From the NCBI GenBank assembly GCA_017311315.1, contig CM029658.1, forward strand, positions 25,344,629 through 25,408,628: 64,000 bases of DNA, in the 5' to 3' direction. Under the pieces are notes generated by a model. The model saw nothing but the letters and a program-made list of their open reading frames with translations. It searched no databases and was not told where the DNA came from. Each line of letters starts with the position of its first letter. Positions within the stretch are counted from its first letter, which is position 1. This DNA comes from Dendrocalamus latiflorus. Taxonomy: Eukaryota > Streptophyta > Magnoliopsida > Poales > Poaceae. A program made the translations under genes and the position numbers. Below are positions 44,801 to 54,956 of the stretch, in pieces.

Positions 44801-46292
44801 GATCTCGTCGTTGGGGGGCTTCGGTAGCAGGACCACCTCAAAATTGACATACACACCATCCACATTAACTTTTGCGAAGCCTGGCGCTAAAGTTTGACCG
44901 TGCACCATGGCCCCGATACCAGACGAATATGCCTGGCCCCAAGCAGCGTACAAGGGAATGGAGCCATATCTCACTTGGAGCCTGCACTTCGTAGGCCCCT
45001 ACATAACGATACAAAATTAGCTACTCGAATAGGCCTATCAATGGAGCAAGCATTCGAGAGATAATAATTATTACCAGGATGTCGTCCATAGGAAATTTGG
45101 CCTGGGTTTGCGTCGGATTGGACGCACAGCTACTTGGATGGTTGTGCGGGCTAGCAAGCACAGGAGCGGCAGTAGCGGCCTGCTGACTTTCTGTCTGTTT
45201 CCGCACCTCATCTTTGATTACATCAGCCATTTGAGCTAATAGCTCGTCTCTAAGAGATTCCTTGATCTCTTCTCGTAGCTGTGCGTCACGCTCGGCTTTG
45301 TTTCTCTTCCTACGCCGATACATCCCGGAGTCATCTTGGAAACCATGTTTCCAAGGAACGTAAAGCCCAAGGCCTCTCGTACGACCCGGGTGCTCCTTGT
45401 TTCCCAGGGCCACGGAGAGCATATCATTCTCCCTTGTTCCCTGGAATGATCCCAGGGTAGATTCAAAACTCAGCTCTTCCTGCAAGAGCACAAAATGTCA
45501 TTTCAATTCGTACAAAGTTGTGGAGTAATTACAAGCTACGTAGTTCTATCGATATCTTACCAGGCGCTGGGACACTTGCTGGTCTGCAGGGTTTCGAAAG
45601 GAGACGTCCCCCGACGTCGTTGTAGATGACCTTCCTCTAATCCAATTTCGAGCGCGGTCATCCGGGATATTGGAAAACAGTAGGGCGATGTCCTGTGCAG
45701 CTGCCAGGTCATCCTCCTTCCTCCACTGCAGGATTTTACCTGCATACCCAGCTGTGCCAAGTCTGTGGGGGTGTGTGTTTTTTGCCTGGAGGGCCTTGTG
45801 CGCCGTACTTATTCTTTTGAAATCTTCGGACGTCTTCATCGCCTTGAACTCTTCCCATTGTAGTTCCAGGAATGGGTATTTATGCAAAGGCGTTTCGTCC
45901 GTCTCCAGGTATTTCTTGACAAGCGTGCTCTTGAAGTTCTTCCATGCTTTGCACGCCGCTTGGTAGGTTTGTCGTTGCACAGTGTGTAGGTGTTCTTCTG
46001 GTAACTCGAACGATGCCAAAATTTCAGTCCACAACTCACGTTTCCGAGTGTCAGGCACGTTCTTCCACGAATTGTATGTGATCTCAATTCGTTCTCGTGC
46101 AACTATTCCGACCAGGCTTCGGAATGCGTTTACCGCTTTTTGAGGAAGGAGAGGGACCCCAGATGCGTTTACCGCTGTGATGGTCTGTCGGCCCTCAGGC
46201 TTCTTCGATAGCCCTCTTCCTTGGCGTCTTGATGTTGGAGCGGACGCCTCCGGCGATGATGTTGAAGAATGCGCGGGTGACATGTTGCTCAT
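41882..46292 (-). CDS. CACTA-encoded Transposase_24-like protein with C48 (Ulp1) protease domain
   Basis: Seven exons can be joined with GT-AG introns: 46292-45561, 45479-45075, 44998-42789 (interrupted by solo LTR plus one target copy, 43355-44770), 42703-42422, 42336-42255, 42172-42080 and 42004-41882. Without the LTR the coding length is 2511 bases, exactly 837 codons, with no stop before the final TGA. The N-terminal half resembles plant Ptta/En/Spm proteins (WKNFKSTLVKKY, EHPGRTRGLG, and a Glu/Lys coiled coil near residues 290-330). The C-terminal part is a cysteine protease. Its catalytic His is in FHWILIVI and its Asp in YYLDSL. The Gln and Cys are in HQQPGNTCGYYVC. Such proteases may remove SUMO-like modifiers. 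The start is the first ATG of an open exon with a conserved-looking N-terminus. The solo LTR in exon 3 should abolish the full protein. Confidence 0.75.
43360..44770 (+). mobile_element. Copia solo LTR with GAATG target duplication
   Basis: A single 1411-bp LTR starting TGTTGGTGATATGCCCTAGA and ending CGCGCGTTCCTTCA, flanked by perfect GAATG duplications (43355-43359 and 44771-44775). A TATA-like TATATATTTGG lies near 44341. It is the same family as the LTR at 61908-63172. A solo LTR arises when the two LTRs of an inserted element recombine and remove the interior. Confidence 0.93.
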
Positions 46293-46429
46293 TTTGTGGG
46301 TCTATTAAGATAAGATGAGAAAGTGATCATATTGAATTGGAAGAGAGGAGAGGAGTAGAGGGAAGGGGGAGAAGGGAGGGGGTGATGTTGACAGAGAGAG
46401 GGGTTATGTGCCTATACTATATACTATAT

Positions 46430-46870
46430 ACTAACACAACAAGCAATGTAATATGTACCAATGTAAACTAAGCAACTGCAGTAAACAATGTACCAATGTA
46501 GTATGTACCAAAATAGCAAATTAAACTAAGCTACTGGAGTAAACAATGTACCAATGTAATATGTACCAAATAGCAAACTAATTAAGCAACTGCAGTAAAC
46601 AATGTAGCAATGTAGTATATACCAAATAGCAAATTAAACTAAGGTACTGCAGTTACAATGTACCAATGTAATATGTACCAAATAGCAAACTAATTAAGCT
46701 ACTGCAGTAAACAATGTACCAATGTAGTACGTACCAAATAGCAAACTAATTAAGCTACTGCAGTAAACAATGTACCAAATAGCAAACTAATTAAGCTACT
46801 GCAGTAAACAATGTACCAATGTAATATGTACCAAATAGCAAACTAATTAAGCGACTGCAGTAAACAATGC
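46430..46870. repeat. About 60-bp AT-rich minisatellite upstream of the CACTA gene
   Basis: About seven units share AACAATGTACCAATGTA, ATATGTACCAAATAGCAAAC and TAATTAAGCTACTGCAGTA. It lies just upstream of the gene start at 46292, in the presumed promoter region. Confidence 0.85.
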
Positions 46871-46959
46871 TCACAATGCTCAAAACCATAGTCCATCACA
46901 GAAACTGCTCACAATACTCAAAACCCTAGTCCATCACAGAAAGTGCTCACAATGCAGAC

Positions 46960-47240
46960 GGTAATCGAGGGGAGGTGGCCGGCGAGGGGCTCGACGAGGG
47001 GCTCGGGGGAGGCGGCCGGCGACGGGCTCGACGAGGGGCTTGGGGGTGGCGGCCGGCGACGGGCTCGACGAGGGGCTCGGGGGAGGCGACCGGCGACGGG
47101 CTCGACGAGTGGCTCGGGGGAGGCGGCCAGCGACGGGGTCGGGGGAGGCGGCCGGCGACGGGCTCGACGGAGGCGGCCGGCGAGGGGCTCGGGGAGGCGG
47201 CCGACGAGGGTTCGGGGAGGCGGAGGCGACGACGGCTTGG
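46960..47240. repeat. GC-rich minisatellite next to the CACTA right end
   Basis: Repeated GGCCGGCGACGGGCTCGACG and AGGGGCTCGGGGGAGGC words with a period near 55-60 bp. Frames on both strands through it are Gly/Arg- or Pro/Ser-rich by composition. Confidence 0.8.
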
Positions 47241-47299
47241 GATTTAATTAGATCTAGATCGAATAACTGCGCAGCACACAGGGAAAACCCTAGCCAGAG

Positions 47300-47539
47300 G
47301 GTATATATAGGGAGGTTATCACAGACGGTTCTAAACTTAGAACCGTCTGTGATAAATATCACAGACGGTTCTAAACTTAGAACCGTCTATGATAAATATC
47401 ACAGACGGTTCTAAGTGTATAACCGTCTGTGATAGTTATACTATCACAGACGGTTATAAACTTAGAACCGTCTGTGATATTTATCACAGATGGTTCTAAG
47501 TTTATAACCGTCTGTGATAAGCCTTTGCGACTGTAGTTA
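47300..47539 (-). repeat. CACTA 2 right subterminal repeats and eroded TIR
   Basis: Alternating ATCACAGACGGTT and inverse copies (47320-47518), then GCCTTTGCGACTGTAGTTA. Compared with the left terminus, the last few bases are changed, so this end may no longer be cut. The bases GTTAT that follow would fit the missing last bases of the host LTR, which is tentative. Confidence 0.7.
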
Positions 47540-47619
47540 TTAAGACAACACCAATAACCACAGCTACATTCATATCCACCACCAAACAGCTGCATTCATA
47601 TACAACACCAACCAGCTGC

Positions 47620-48651
47620 ATTCATATCGAAGGAGTGGTCGAAGCAGTGGTTGAAGCCACGGTCGAAGCCACTGTTAGTGGTTGTAGGGATGGTGGCTTG
47701 CCATGTCGAGGACTCAGGGATGGTGATGGCCCTGGGCAATAGTAGTGTGGCCTCACCGTTATCCCCTTGCATTAGATGAGCCTCAGTCCACTTCTGCCTG
47801 CTGCAGCAATCCTTGGCCCGATGACCCATTTTGCTGTAGTTGCGGCATTTGTCCTTTGAGAATTCATGGCCACCACCAGATCTTGGCCTTTCCCTACTTT
47901 CATCCACGCCGCCACTATCAACTCTTCGTCACAGCAACTTTCATCGCTGGTTGCCGGACTTGGAGCCACCAGAGGATCCCTCCCCCAGCTGCCACTCTCT
48001 CATTCACGTAGACCACTCCACTGTGAGGAGCAACTTCCCGCTAGCTTTGGCGACAGGCGTTGGGTCTAGCCGATCTTCTGCCGCCTTGACTCTCCCAGTC
48101 ACCTCCTCCACCGAGAGAGTCAAGATATCAAGGAGGGTTTTAATTGATAGAGCAATTTGGAAGAAGCTAGAGGGGATGACACACAGGTACTTCTCGACGA
48201 CCTTGTGCGGTGGCTCTGGGTCACCGAGGGTGCTAAATTGGTTCACCAACCCGATGAGCTACAACGTGGAGTCGTTGATAGCCTCCCGTCACATGATGCA
48301 ATGCTCTCAAATTTCTTACGGAGCTTCTGAGCATTGGCCTTATGCACTCAATCAATGCCAACGCGCATGGTCTTTAGAGTATCCCACGTCTCCTTCACGG
48401 TTGCCTTGATAGCAAGTGTGGAGATCATCTCCGGTGGAACGGTGCATAGGATGGCCTCCAGTGCCATCCTATCCTCCTGGAATTCAGCTCCACCAGTGTG
48501 AACGGTGTCCTAGAACCCACACACCTGAGCATGACCTTCATTATCAAGGTCCAATCACCATAGTTCATCTTCGTGAGAACCGGATACGCCGCCAATCCTC
48601 TGTCGCCCTTCACCACCCTTTGAACCACTAGAGCACTGCCGCTGCCATCGG
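47620..48651 (-). pseudogene. Copia gag remnant
   Basis: Minus-strand blocks of a UBN2-type Copia gag: LAAYPVLTKMNYGDWTLIMK near 48600, a middle region in other frames, DPEPPHKVVEKYL and LSVEEVTGRVKAAEDR (48230-48080), then KDKCRNYSKMGHRAKDC near 47860. The knuckle should be CX2CX4HX4C, but the second Cys is Tyr here, so RNA binding would be lost. Several frameshifts and stops are present. Nothing of pol is seen downstream. Confidence 0.75.
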
Positions 48652-48737
48652 TGCGGTCTCTGGGCGGTGGTGATGAAGACTGGGAGAGCTGGGGTGACGT
48701 GGAATCACATTATTGCATAGTGGATTAGCATTTCCTA

Positions 48738-48749
48738 GCTCTGATACCA
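48738..48749 (-). other. Copia primer binding site (initiator tRNA-Met)
   Basis: The minus strand reads TGGTATCAGAGC, about 90 bases upstream of the gag start. The LTR should lie to its right. Confidence 0.75.
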
Positions 48750-48754
48750 AATAT

Positions 48755-49213
48755 TAGGAACTTCAACCAATCAACATACATGAGCGCACACGCGAATACA
48801 CACGAAGTTGACAAAATAGAACAAAAACAGAAGTATTTTTTGCTGCTAGTAAACTAGGCAGCTTTTTCTGTTGTATTAGACTGCAATTTAAAGAAAATCC
48901 TAGTCTAACTCGGTGGTTAAGCCACTCTTATTATGTGCTACTACCTGCATGATCCCATGAACCTAGGTCATGCCGCACACGATATTAACGGACAACAAAA
49001 GACACGTTCTCGTGTGGACTAAGCACATGTCGACTACTACAATCATTCCACGATCACAACTGCTATGACTACTACAGTGATTTTTCGACCACAGTCACTA
49101 CAATCACTACAGTAACTCTACGACCATGACGCTTCAATAACTACGATTCGATCACGGCCGCTGCGACTAACTCTTCGACCATGGTCACTTCGACGTTGAG
49201 TGTGCTGGATTAT
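48755..49213 (-). other. Probable remainder of Copia 5' LTR, then gene-flanking DNA
   Basis: Directly beyond the primer site the minus strand ends in a GTTCCTAATA-type LTR edge. No partner LTR is present, so the extent is unknown. Bases 49020-49200 repeat short words (CTACTACAATCA, TACGACCATGAC, TTCGACCATGGTCACTTCGA). No coding signal was seen. Confidence 0.4.
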
Positions 49214-52200
49214 TCAACTTCTTTCACGGCTGTGCCTTGGATGACGTTTTTGATATTTGCCTTGAAATGAACCTCCAGATTTGCCGCCCGATCGACCTGT
49301 AGATTTGCTGCGCGATCGACGTTCTCCAGATTTGCCGCCCGATCGACCTACAGATTTGCTGCGCGATCGACCTCCAGATTTCCCGCCCGATCGACCTTCT
49401 GCAGATTCGCCGCGCGATCGACCTTCTCCAGATTCGCCGCGCGTTGGATCTTCTACAGACAAGCTGCGCGATGGACGTTCACGTTCACGTTTAGAAATAC
49501 GAAGGTTGCCAAAGGATTCCACCGGTAGATCTGTACTCCTTGCATGAGAGAAAACTGATTGAAATATAACGGATCTCTCTCAATAAGCCAGATGCACACA
49601 TGCATACTATTAACCACAAACGTTTGTATGCGCACCTAGGTTAGTTTTGGCCACCTCGTCAGCTACAAATGTTGCATGCATACATGAGCAAGCTCGGGTA
49701 AACTTTGTTGGATTTGTATACTTGTTCAGTGTTCACAAGAAATATTAAAGGATGAAGTACTACATTTGACACAATCGTAGGGAGACATACGAATTAAATT
49801 ACCTGGAAGACGAAGCATGAAGTTGTATACTTGTTTAATTTGTTGAACTTGTATACTTGTTTAGTGTTCACATGAAGCATGAAGTTGGTCTCAAGTATAT
49901 ACGAATTAAATTACCTGGCAGACGCATGTCGCCACCAGATGATCCGACCGGAGGGACAGGCAGCGATTGACCTCCGGTCCCTGCATAAGAGAAAACTGAT
50001 TGAAATATAAAGGATCTCTCTATATGCCAGATGCACACATGCATACTGTAAACCACAAGCATTTGTACGCGCATATAGGTTAGTTTTGGCCACCTCGACA
50101 GTCACAATGTTGCGTGCATATTTGGGCAAGCGCGGTCGTGGTAGTTACTCGTAGCTACCTCGGGTAAACTTTGTTGAATTTGTATACTTGTTTAGTGTTC
50201 TTTTGGAACTAAATTAAACTGCAAGCGTATACACGGTGTCTCGTAGTCGAGGAAGGTGATCCATGACTTATTCACATCGATCCATGTTTCTGTCAGTCAC
50301 GGAGACGAGGGCAACTAATTTGCGCGGGCGCACACAGAAACAGAGGGAGAGAGAGGATAGAGAGGGAGAGATGCTTAATTACGAATTGTTGTTGCCGTTC
50401 CCCTCGAAGAAGCGGTGCCATTGATCCCAGTGGCATGCATATATACAAAGCCCACTCAAATACTCTGGATGCATCCATACATGGTTGGCGATCTAAGATA
50501 GTAAGAAATGGGTTAACAATTTCGGCGAAATTTCGCCGAAATTTCGCTTTTTTCGTTGGTTTCGTTGCCCAGCGAAAGAAACGGTGTTCGTTCAAGTTTT
50601 TCGTTGCCATTTGAATTGATGGGGCCCAGAGCAGCGCACAGTCCATCTACAACGCAGCCCACAGCCCACCTACCCGATTCCTTGGCTCACGGCAACGATC
50701 CGCCGATCCCTAATTCCCCATTTCCTCGTTCCTCAATCGATTCAACGGCGCAGACCAGCGGCGCCACCATCGGCCACGAGCGCTTCGCCAAGGTCACGAT
50801 CTGCACGCTGCAGGGATTCTCGTGGTCATTCAGCAGCTCAGCGCGCACGACCGGTGGAGGTGGTAAGAGGACATAGCCTTCTGCGACGGGAGGATCTACA
50901 CGCTCACCAACGATGAGGACCTCCTCGCCTTCGACGTCGGCTATGAGGACACCGACGAGCCCAGGGTCTCCTGCGTCGAGCACGTCATCGACGGCCGCTA
51001 AACCACGAGAAATTCCACGATGCACTACCTCGTCAGGTCGCGCTGCGGCGTGCTTCGTCACCACCGAGGTGGGTCGAGGCGAGCAGCCTGGGCGGCGACA
51101 AGGCGTTGTTCGTCGGTCGGCTGTGTTCGTGCAGGCCAGTGGCCACGAGAATCTCTCCAGTGTTGTCCAATTTCATCCAAAATTTGGTTAAAATTCATCA
51201 AAATTCAAATGTTATTTGAAAATTTCGTCCGAAATTTTGGACGAAATCCCGAAATTTCGTCTCTTTCGTCTGTTTCGCTGCCTGGCGAAAATTTTTTCAA
51301 TCCGAGATTACTAAGATATACTCCGAAATGTTGTTTTTCTAAATGGCGTTGTTGACTTACCAAGGTCCACGAGATTCCACTTGTACATTTAATTTATAAC
51401 TTGATATATTTGTATAAGTTTGTAAAACTATAATGATAAGAAAGTAATAATTTTAACAGCAAATCTTGTATTCTAGTGTCATTGCTTTCATATAGCCAAC
51501 TAATCTGGATAGTTTAGACTAATGGTTGGATTTCAGAATGTTTGATTGCATGGACTCTACCTTTGCTCGTTCCTCTGCTCTTTTCTCTCTGCATATTTAT
51601 CGTTTGCGATCTGCTACGAACACGGCTTTCACGTTGAGGTACGCTCTCTGCATAAGAGAAAACTGATTGAAATATAAAGGAACTCCCTCTATAAGCCAGA
51701 TACACATGCATACTGTTAACCACAAACGTTTGTATACGCACATAGGTTAGTTTTGGCCACCTTGATCGTCCGCTACAATGTTGCATGCATATATGAGCAA
51801 GCGCGGGTAAACTTTGTTGAATTTGTATACTTGTTTAGTGTTCACAAGAAACATTAAAGCATGAAGTACTACATTTGACACACGATCCTAGGGAGACATT
51901 TATTATTAAGAAAAATAACTAAACTGGGGCAACAAGCTCATTGTTCAAGAATAAACAAATTAGGCCCATATGCATGGGTATGACTGTAAGTCCTCATATG
52001 AATGGGTATTTATCAAAGTCGTATAGACCAAGAACTAGGTCGTGAAACATAGTCGATTTCTTGTGGGCATGAGGGTTTTGAAAACTGGTTTGAAAATTTA
52101 TTTGGGGGTCGGGGTCTGTTAGACCGATTGCACAGATAATCGAAAAATTTATGAGAATTTTGGCCCGAAATTTTCTAATAAAAAATTGAATTTGAAAATT

Positions 52201-52230
52201 TTGTTGGAAAAGTCATACACACATATACAC

Positions 52231-52267
<37 letters not shown>

Positions 52268-53168
52268 AAGAGTTTTACGAGTTGAGTCTGTACCCTGGTG
52301 AGAAGCATTTGCAGGTTCTATAGGGCGCTGATGTTCAGGGCGGCGGCGCATATTGCCCAGAAAACTAATTGAAATATAAAGGATCTCTCTATAAGCCAGA
52401 TGCACCAATGCATACTATTAACCACAAACGTTTGTATGCGCACATAGGTTAGTTTTGGCCACGTCGTCAGCTGCAATATATGTTGCATGCATATATGAGC
52501 AAGCTCGGGTAAACTTTGTTGAATTTGTATACTTGTTTAGTGTTCACAAGAACATTAAAGGTTGAAGTACTACATTTGACACACAATCGTAGGGAGACAT
52601 ACGAATTAAATTACCTGGCAGACGAAGCATGAAGTTGTATATTATATACTTGTTTAATTTGTTGAATTTGTGTACTTGTTTGGTGTTCACATGAAGCATG
52701 AAGTTGGTCTCAAGTATATACGAATTAAATTACCTTGCAGACGCATGTTGCCACCAGATGATCCTACCGGAGGGACGAGCAGCGATGGACCTTGAGCTCC
52801 GCTCACTGCATAAGAGAAAACTGATTGAAATATAAAGGATCTCTCTCTATAAGCCAGATGCACACATGCATACTGCAAACCACAAGCATTTGTACGCGCA
52901 TATAGGTTAGTTTTGGTCACCTCGATCGGCAGTTACAATGTTGCATGCATATTTGGGCAAGCGCGGTCGATATAGTTACTCCTAGCTAACTCGGGTAAAC
53001 TTTGTTAAATTTGCATACTTGTTTAGTGTTCTTTTGGAACTAAACTAAACTGCAAGCGTACACACGGTGTCTCGTGGTTTAGGAAGGTGATCCGTGACTC
53101 ATTCACATCGATCCATGTTTCTGTCAGTCACGGGGACGAGGGCAACTAATTTGCGCGCGCGCGCATAG

Positions 53169-53230
<62 letters not shown>

Positions 53231-53787
53231 TTAATTACGAATTGTTGTTGCAGTTCCCCTCGAAGAAGCGGTCCCATTGATGCCAGCGGCATGCATATAT
53301 ACAAAGCCGAATCAAATACTCTGCATGCATCCATACATGCTTGGCGATCTAAAATAGTAAGATATACTCGGAAATGTTGTTTTACTAAATGGCGCTGTTG
53401 ACTTACCAAGGTCCACGAGATTCCACTAGTACATTTAATTTATAACGATATATTTGTATAAGTTAGTAAAACCATAATCATACGACAGTACTCATTTTAA
53501 CAGCAAATCTTGTATTCTAGTGTCATTGCTTTCATATAGCCAACTAATCTGTATAGTTTATACTAATGGTTAGATTTCAGAATGTTTGATTGCATGGAAT
53601 CTAATGTCAAACGTCGTTTGAAATAGAACGGAAGGAGTATAAGTGTACCACTCGTCGGTGGATCAATGGTGATCTTCCATTTCTGGTTCGCCTCGGCGCC
53701 GTCGCCGGCCAGGGAAACAGTACTGTCACCATTCCAGGTGAGGAAGAATCCGCCGATGGAGATCTTGCAGTACATGACCTGGGCCAT
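49214..53787 (-). CDS. Candidate host gene: small N-terminal domain plus variable exons and RS-rich tail
   Basis: I do not recognise this gene. Five exons join with GT-AG introns, all in phase 1: 53787-53649, 52805-52734, 51647-51561, 49980-49915 and 49530-49214. The total is 681 bases, 226 residues plus stop, open throughout. Exon 1 begins MAQVMYCKISIGGFFLTWNG and contains NQKWKITIDPP, weakly like the QxW motif of ricin-B/beta-trefoil lectins. Exons 2 and 4 are related (PPVGSSGGNMRLQ and PPVGSSGGDMRLP). Exon 3 is Arg/Ser-rich (ESRVRSRSQTINMQREKS). Exon 5 has GRSGGKSGGRSRSKS repeats, resembling SR-type low-complexity regions. A TATA box (53888-53882) puts transcription start near 53855, so the ATG at 53787 is preferred over 53874. 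It may be a young, rapidly changing or already decaying gene. Confidence 0.5.
50506..51315 (+). pseudogene. DUF295 (F-box/KIB-like) gene fragment inserted in an intron
   Basis: An 810-bp insertion, defined by comparison with the empty duplicate site at 53361 (ATAGTAAG then ATATACTC). Its plus strand encodes broken pieces of a DUF295 beta-propeller protein: KVTICTLQGFSWSFSS near 50785, AFCDGRIYTLTNDEDLLAFD near 50880, VSCVEHVIDG near 50970 and RWVEASSLGGDKALFVGRLC near 51064. Frameshifts and a deletion separate them. Ends carry related words (CGAAATTTCG and TTTCGTTG or TTTCGCTG then CCCAGCGAAA or CCTGGCGAAA). The flanks GATAGTAAG and ATTACTAAG are a possible degraded 9-bp duplication. It looks like a gene fragment carried by a transposon of Pack-MULE type or similar. 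Confidence 0.65.
52231..52265. repeat. (AG)n microsatellite
   Basis: About 17 AG units within an intron of the candidate host gene. Confidence 0.95.
53167..53228. repeat. (AG)n microsatellite
   Basis: About 30 AG units. The duplicate intron at 50340-50375 has only a short interrupted AG tract, so this run expanded after the duplication. Confidence 0.95.
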
Positions 53788-53881
53788 TTCGTGTGTGCTA
53801 GGGTGTACGTACGTACGTGGTCTAGCTAGTACGTGAGAATGCTTGGGACGGTGCGAGGAGATGTCGTGCCCCATGGCCCCG

Positions 53882-53888
53882 TTTTATA
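53882..53888 (-). promoter_or_regulatory. TATA box of the candidate host gene
   Basis: The minus strand reads TGTATAAAACGGGG, a consensus plant TATA box, 95-101 bases upstream of the ATG at 53787. An in-frame ATG at 53874 lies only 8 bases below it and would be upstream of the expected transcript start. Confidence 0.65.
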
Positions 53889-53899
53889 CAAGCTAGGAG

Positions 53900-54956
53900 C
53901 TAGTTGCCATCACCCAGTGAGCTGCCGACAAAGAGAGTAAATTAGTATGCGTCTGGATGTTTAGTACGCAATACAATTACTGGTGAAACACATGCCAGAT
54001 CGCTGACGCATACGCTGATGTTAATTAATTTCGTGTCAGACCTAGCTATACTTACTTTTTTCTTCACGAAACCGACTCCCTAAGGGCATATTAACGGATG
54101 TCGATTCAAAATCATACCACGTAAGCATTCTAGGAATAAGTTTATTTTTCTCCAATATATTGAACCGATTCCTACTAATAACTAGGGCCCACGTTACATA
54201 AAAAAACCATAAAATACTAATATCTTCTCTCAACCACACTCTCTCTAACGTAGTTATTTAATGCTCATATGAATTATTTAATACTTTGAATTAACTCCTC
54301 AGTAGAGTCCAGTTCCCTGTATTTTTTTATCGGAATCACCCCTCCAATGTATTGAATCAATTCAATGTCTTCTCTCTCCTCATTTGAACCGACTAAAATA
54401 CAACATTGGAGATGGTCTAGGGGGTGCGGTCGGCCCAGTTGGACCCATCCGTTTCTTTCTTCTCGAAGTGGGAGATGTGGAGTATATCAAAATGACTCTA
54501 AACTATAAATATAGGCGAGGGGCTATCTATTGTAAATACATCAAGTCATATGCTAATTAATCACCGGATTGCTCTTTCTCACATTGTTGTCTATTGTTCA
54601 TCTACTTTTGTTGTTGCTAATTGCTTGTGTTATTCTTGCTTTTTAGTTTTGTTGATTGGCTAATGGATCAATCAGTGATACTAGTTACTCAAATCAACAC
54701 AGCTACTCTATAGGCCACAGTATGTCGTTGAATTCGACCTTCTAGTCGCATGTTTAATTTTGTAAATCGTTTTCATGAATCAATATCTCTCTCATTTGAT
54801 CATCGGCTGTGCAAACCTAGATGTGTTCGTTATCTATTCATTTCAATCTAAAAAAAGAAAGAAAAAGGCATAGAAGCCAATCTGGCTCACATGCCTAAAC
54901 GCGTCCACTCGATGCTAGCTGCCAGGCCAAGCGACGACTGGCGTTGCCACCATGCC
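53900..54956. other. Intergenic, possible degraded MITE
   Basis: No gene recognised. Bases 54073-54424 start with CTCCCTAAGGGCATATT and end with TTGGAGATGGTCTAGGGGG, whose inverse is CCCCCTAGACCATCTCC. This is weakly MITE-like. A plus-strand TATAAATATAGG near 54506 is followed by TATTGTAAATACATCAAG, which could be a promoter or an LTR remnant. Confidence 0.4.

Larger units (their letters stand above)
41192..47539 (-). mobile_element. CACTA element 2 with intact accessory gene, split by a Copia solo LTR
   Basis: The left terminus is CACTACTACCGAAAAGGTCA followed by arrays of ATCACAGACGGTT (41215-41580). The right terminus reads AACCGTCTGTGATAAGCCTT, then a decayed end near 47539. Inside is one multi-exon minus-strand gene (46292-41882) interrupted by a solo LTR (43360-44770). 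Two minisatellites lie at 46430-46870 and 46960-47240. No TNP2 transposase body is present, only a fragment resembling its last exon near 41630-41665. The element would therefore depend on a transposase from elsewhere. Without the solo LTR it would be about 4.9 kb. The left flanking triplet GCT is not clearly repeated on the right. Confidence 0.85.
49531..53060 (-). repeat. Five tandem copies of an intron module preceding variable exons
   Basis: Each module contains (minus strand) GTATACAAATTCAACAAAG, a TGCATGCAACAT word, the ACCTAACTNT...GCGCA region, GGCTTATAGAGAGATCCTTT and TTTCAATCAGTTTTCTCTTA, ending in ATGCAG before an exon. Copies end at about 49545, 49981, 51648, 52365 and 52806. The fourth has lost its acceptor, and the exon after it is probably dead. 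Intron A-B and intron 3-4 are homologous over their whole length, so a unit of about 2 kb was also duplicated. The exon contents differ far more than these introns. Confidence 0.75.

Noticed and set aside
52270..52365. An additional exon containing NMRRRPEHQRPIEPAN
   Set aside because: The module's acceptor ATGCAG is missing here, and no GT donor keeps phase 1. It is treated as a dead exon.
53787..53874. The upstream in-frame ATG at 53874 as start of the candidate host gene
   Set aside because: It lies only 8 bases below the TATA box, so it would be upstream of the expected transcript start. The ATG at 53787 fits a leader of about 70 bases.
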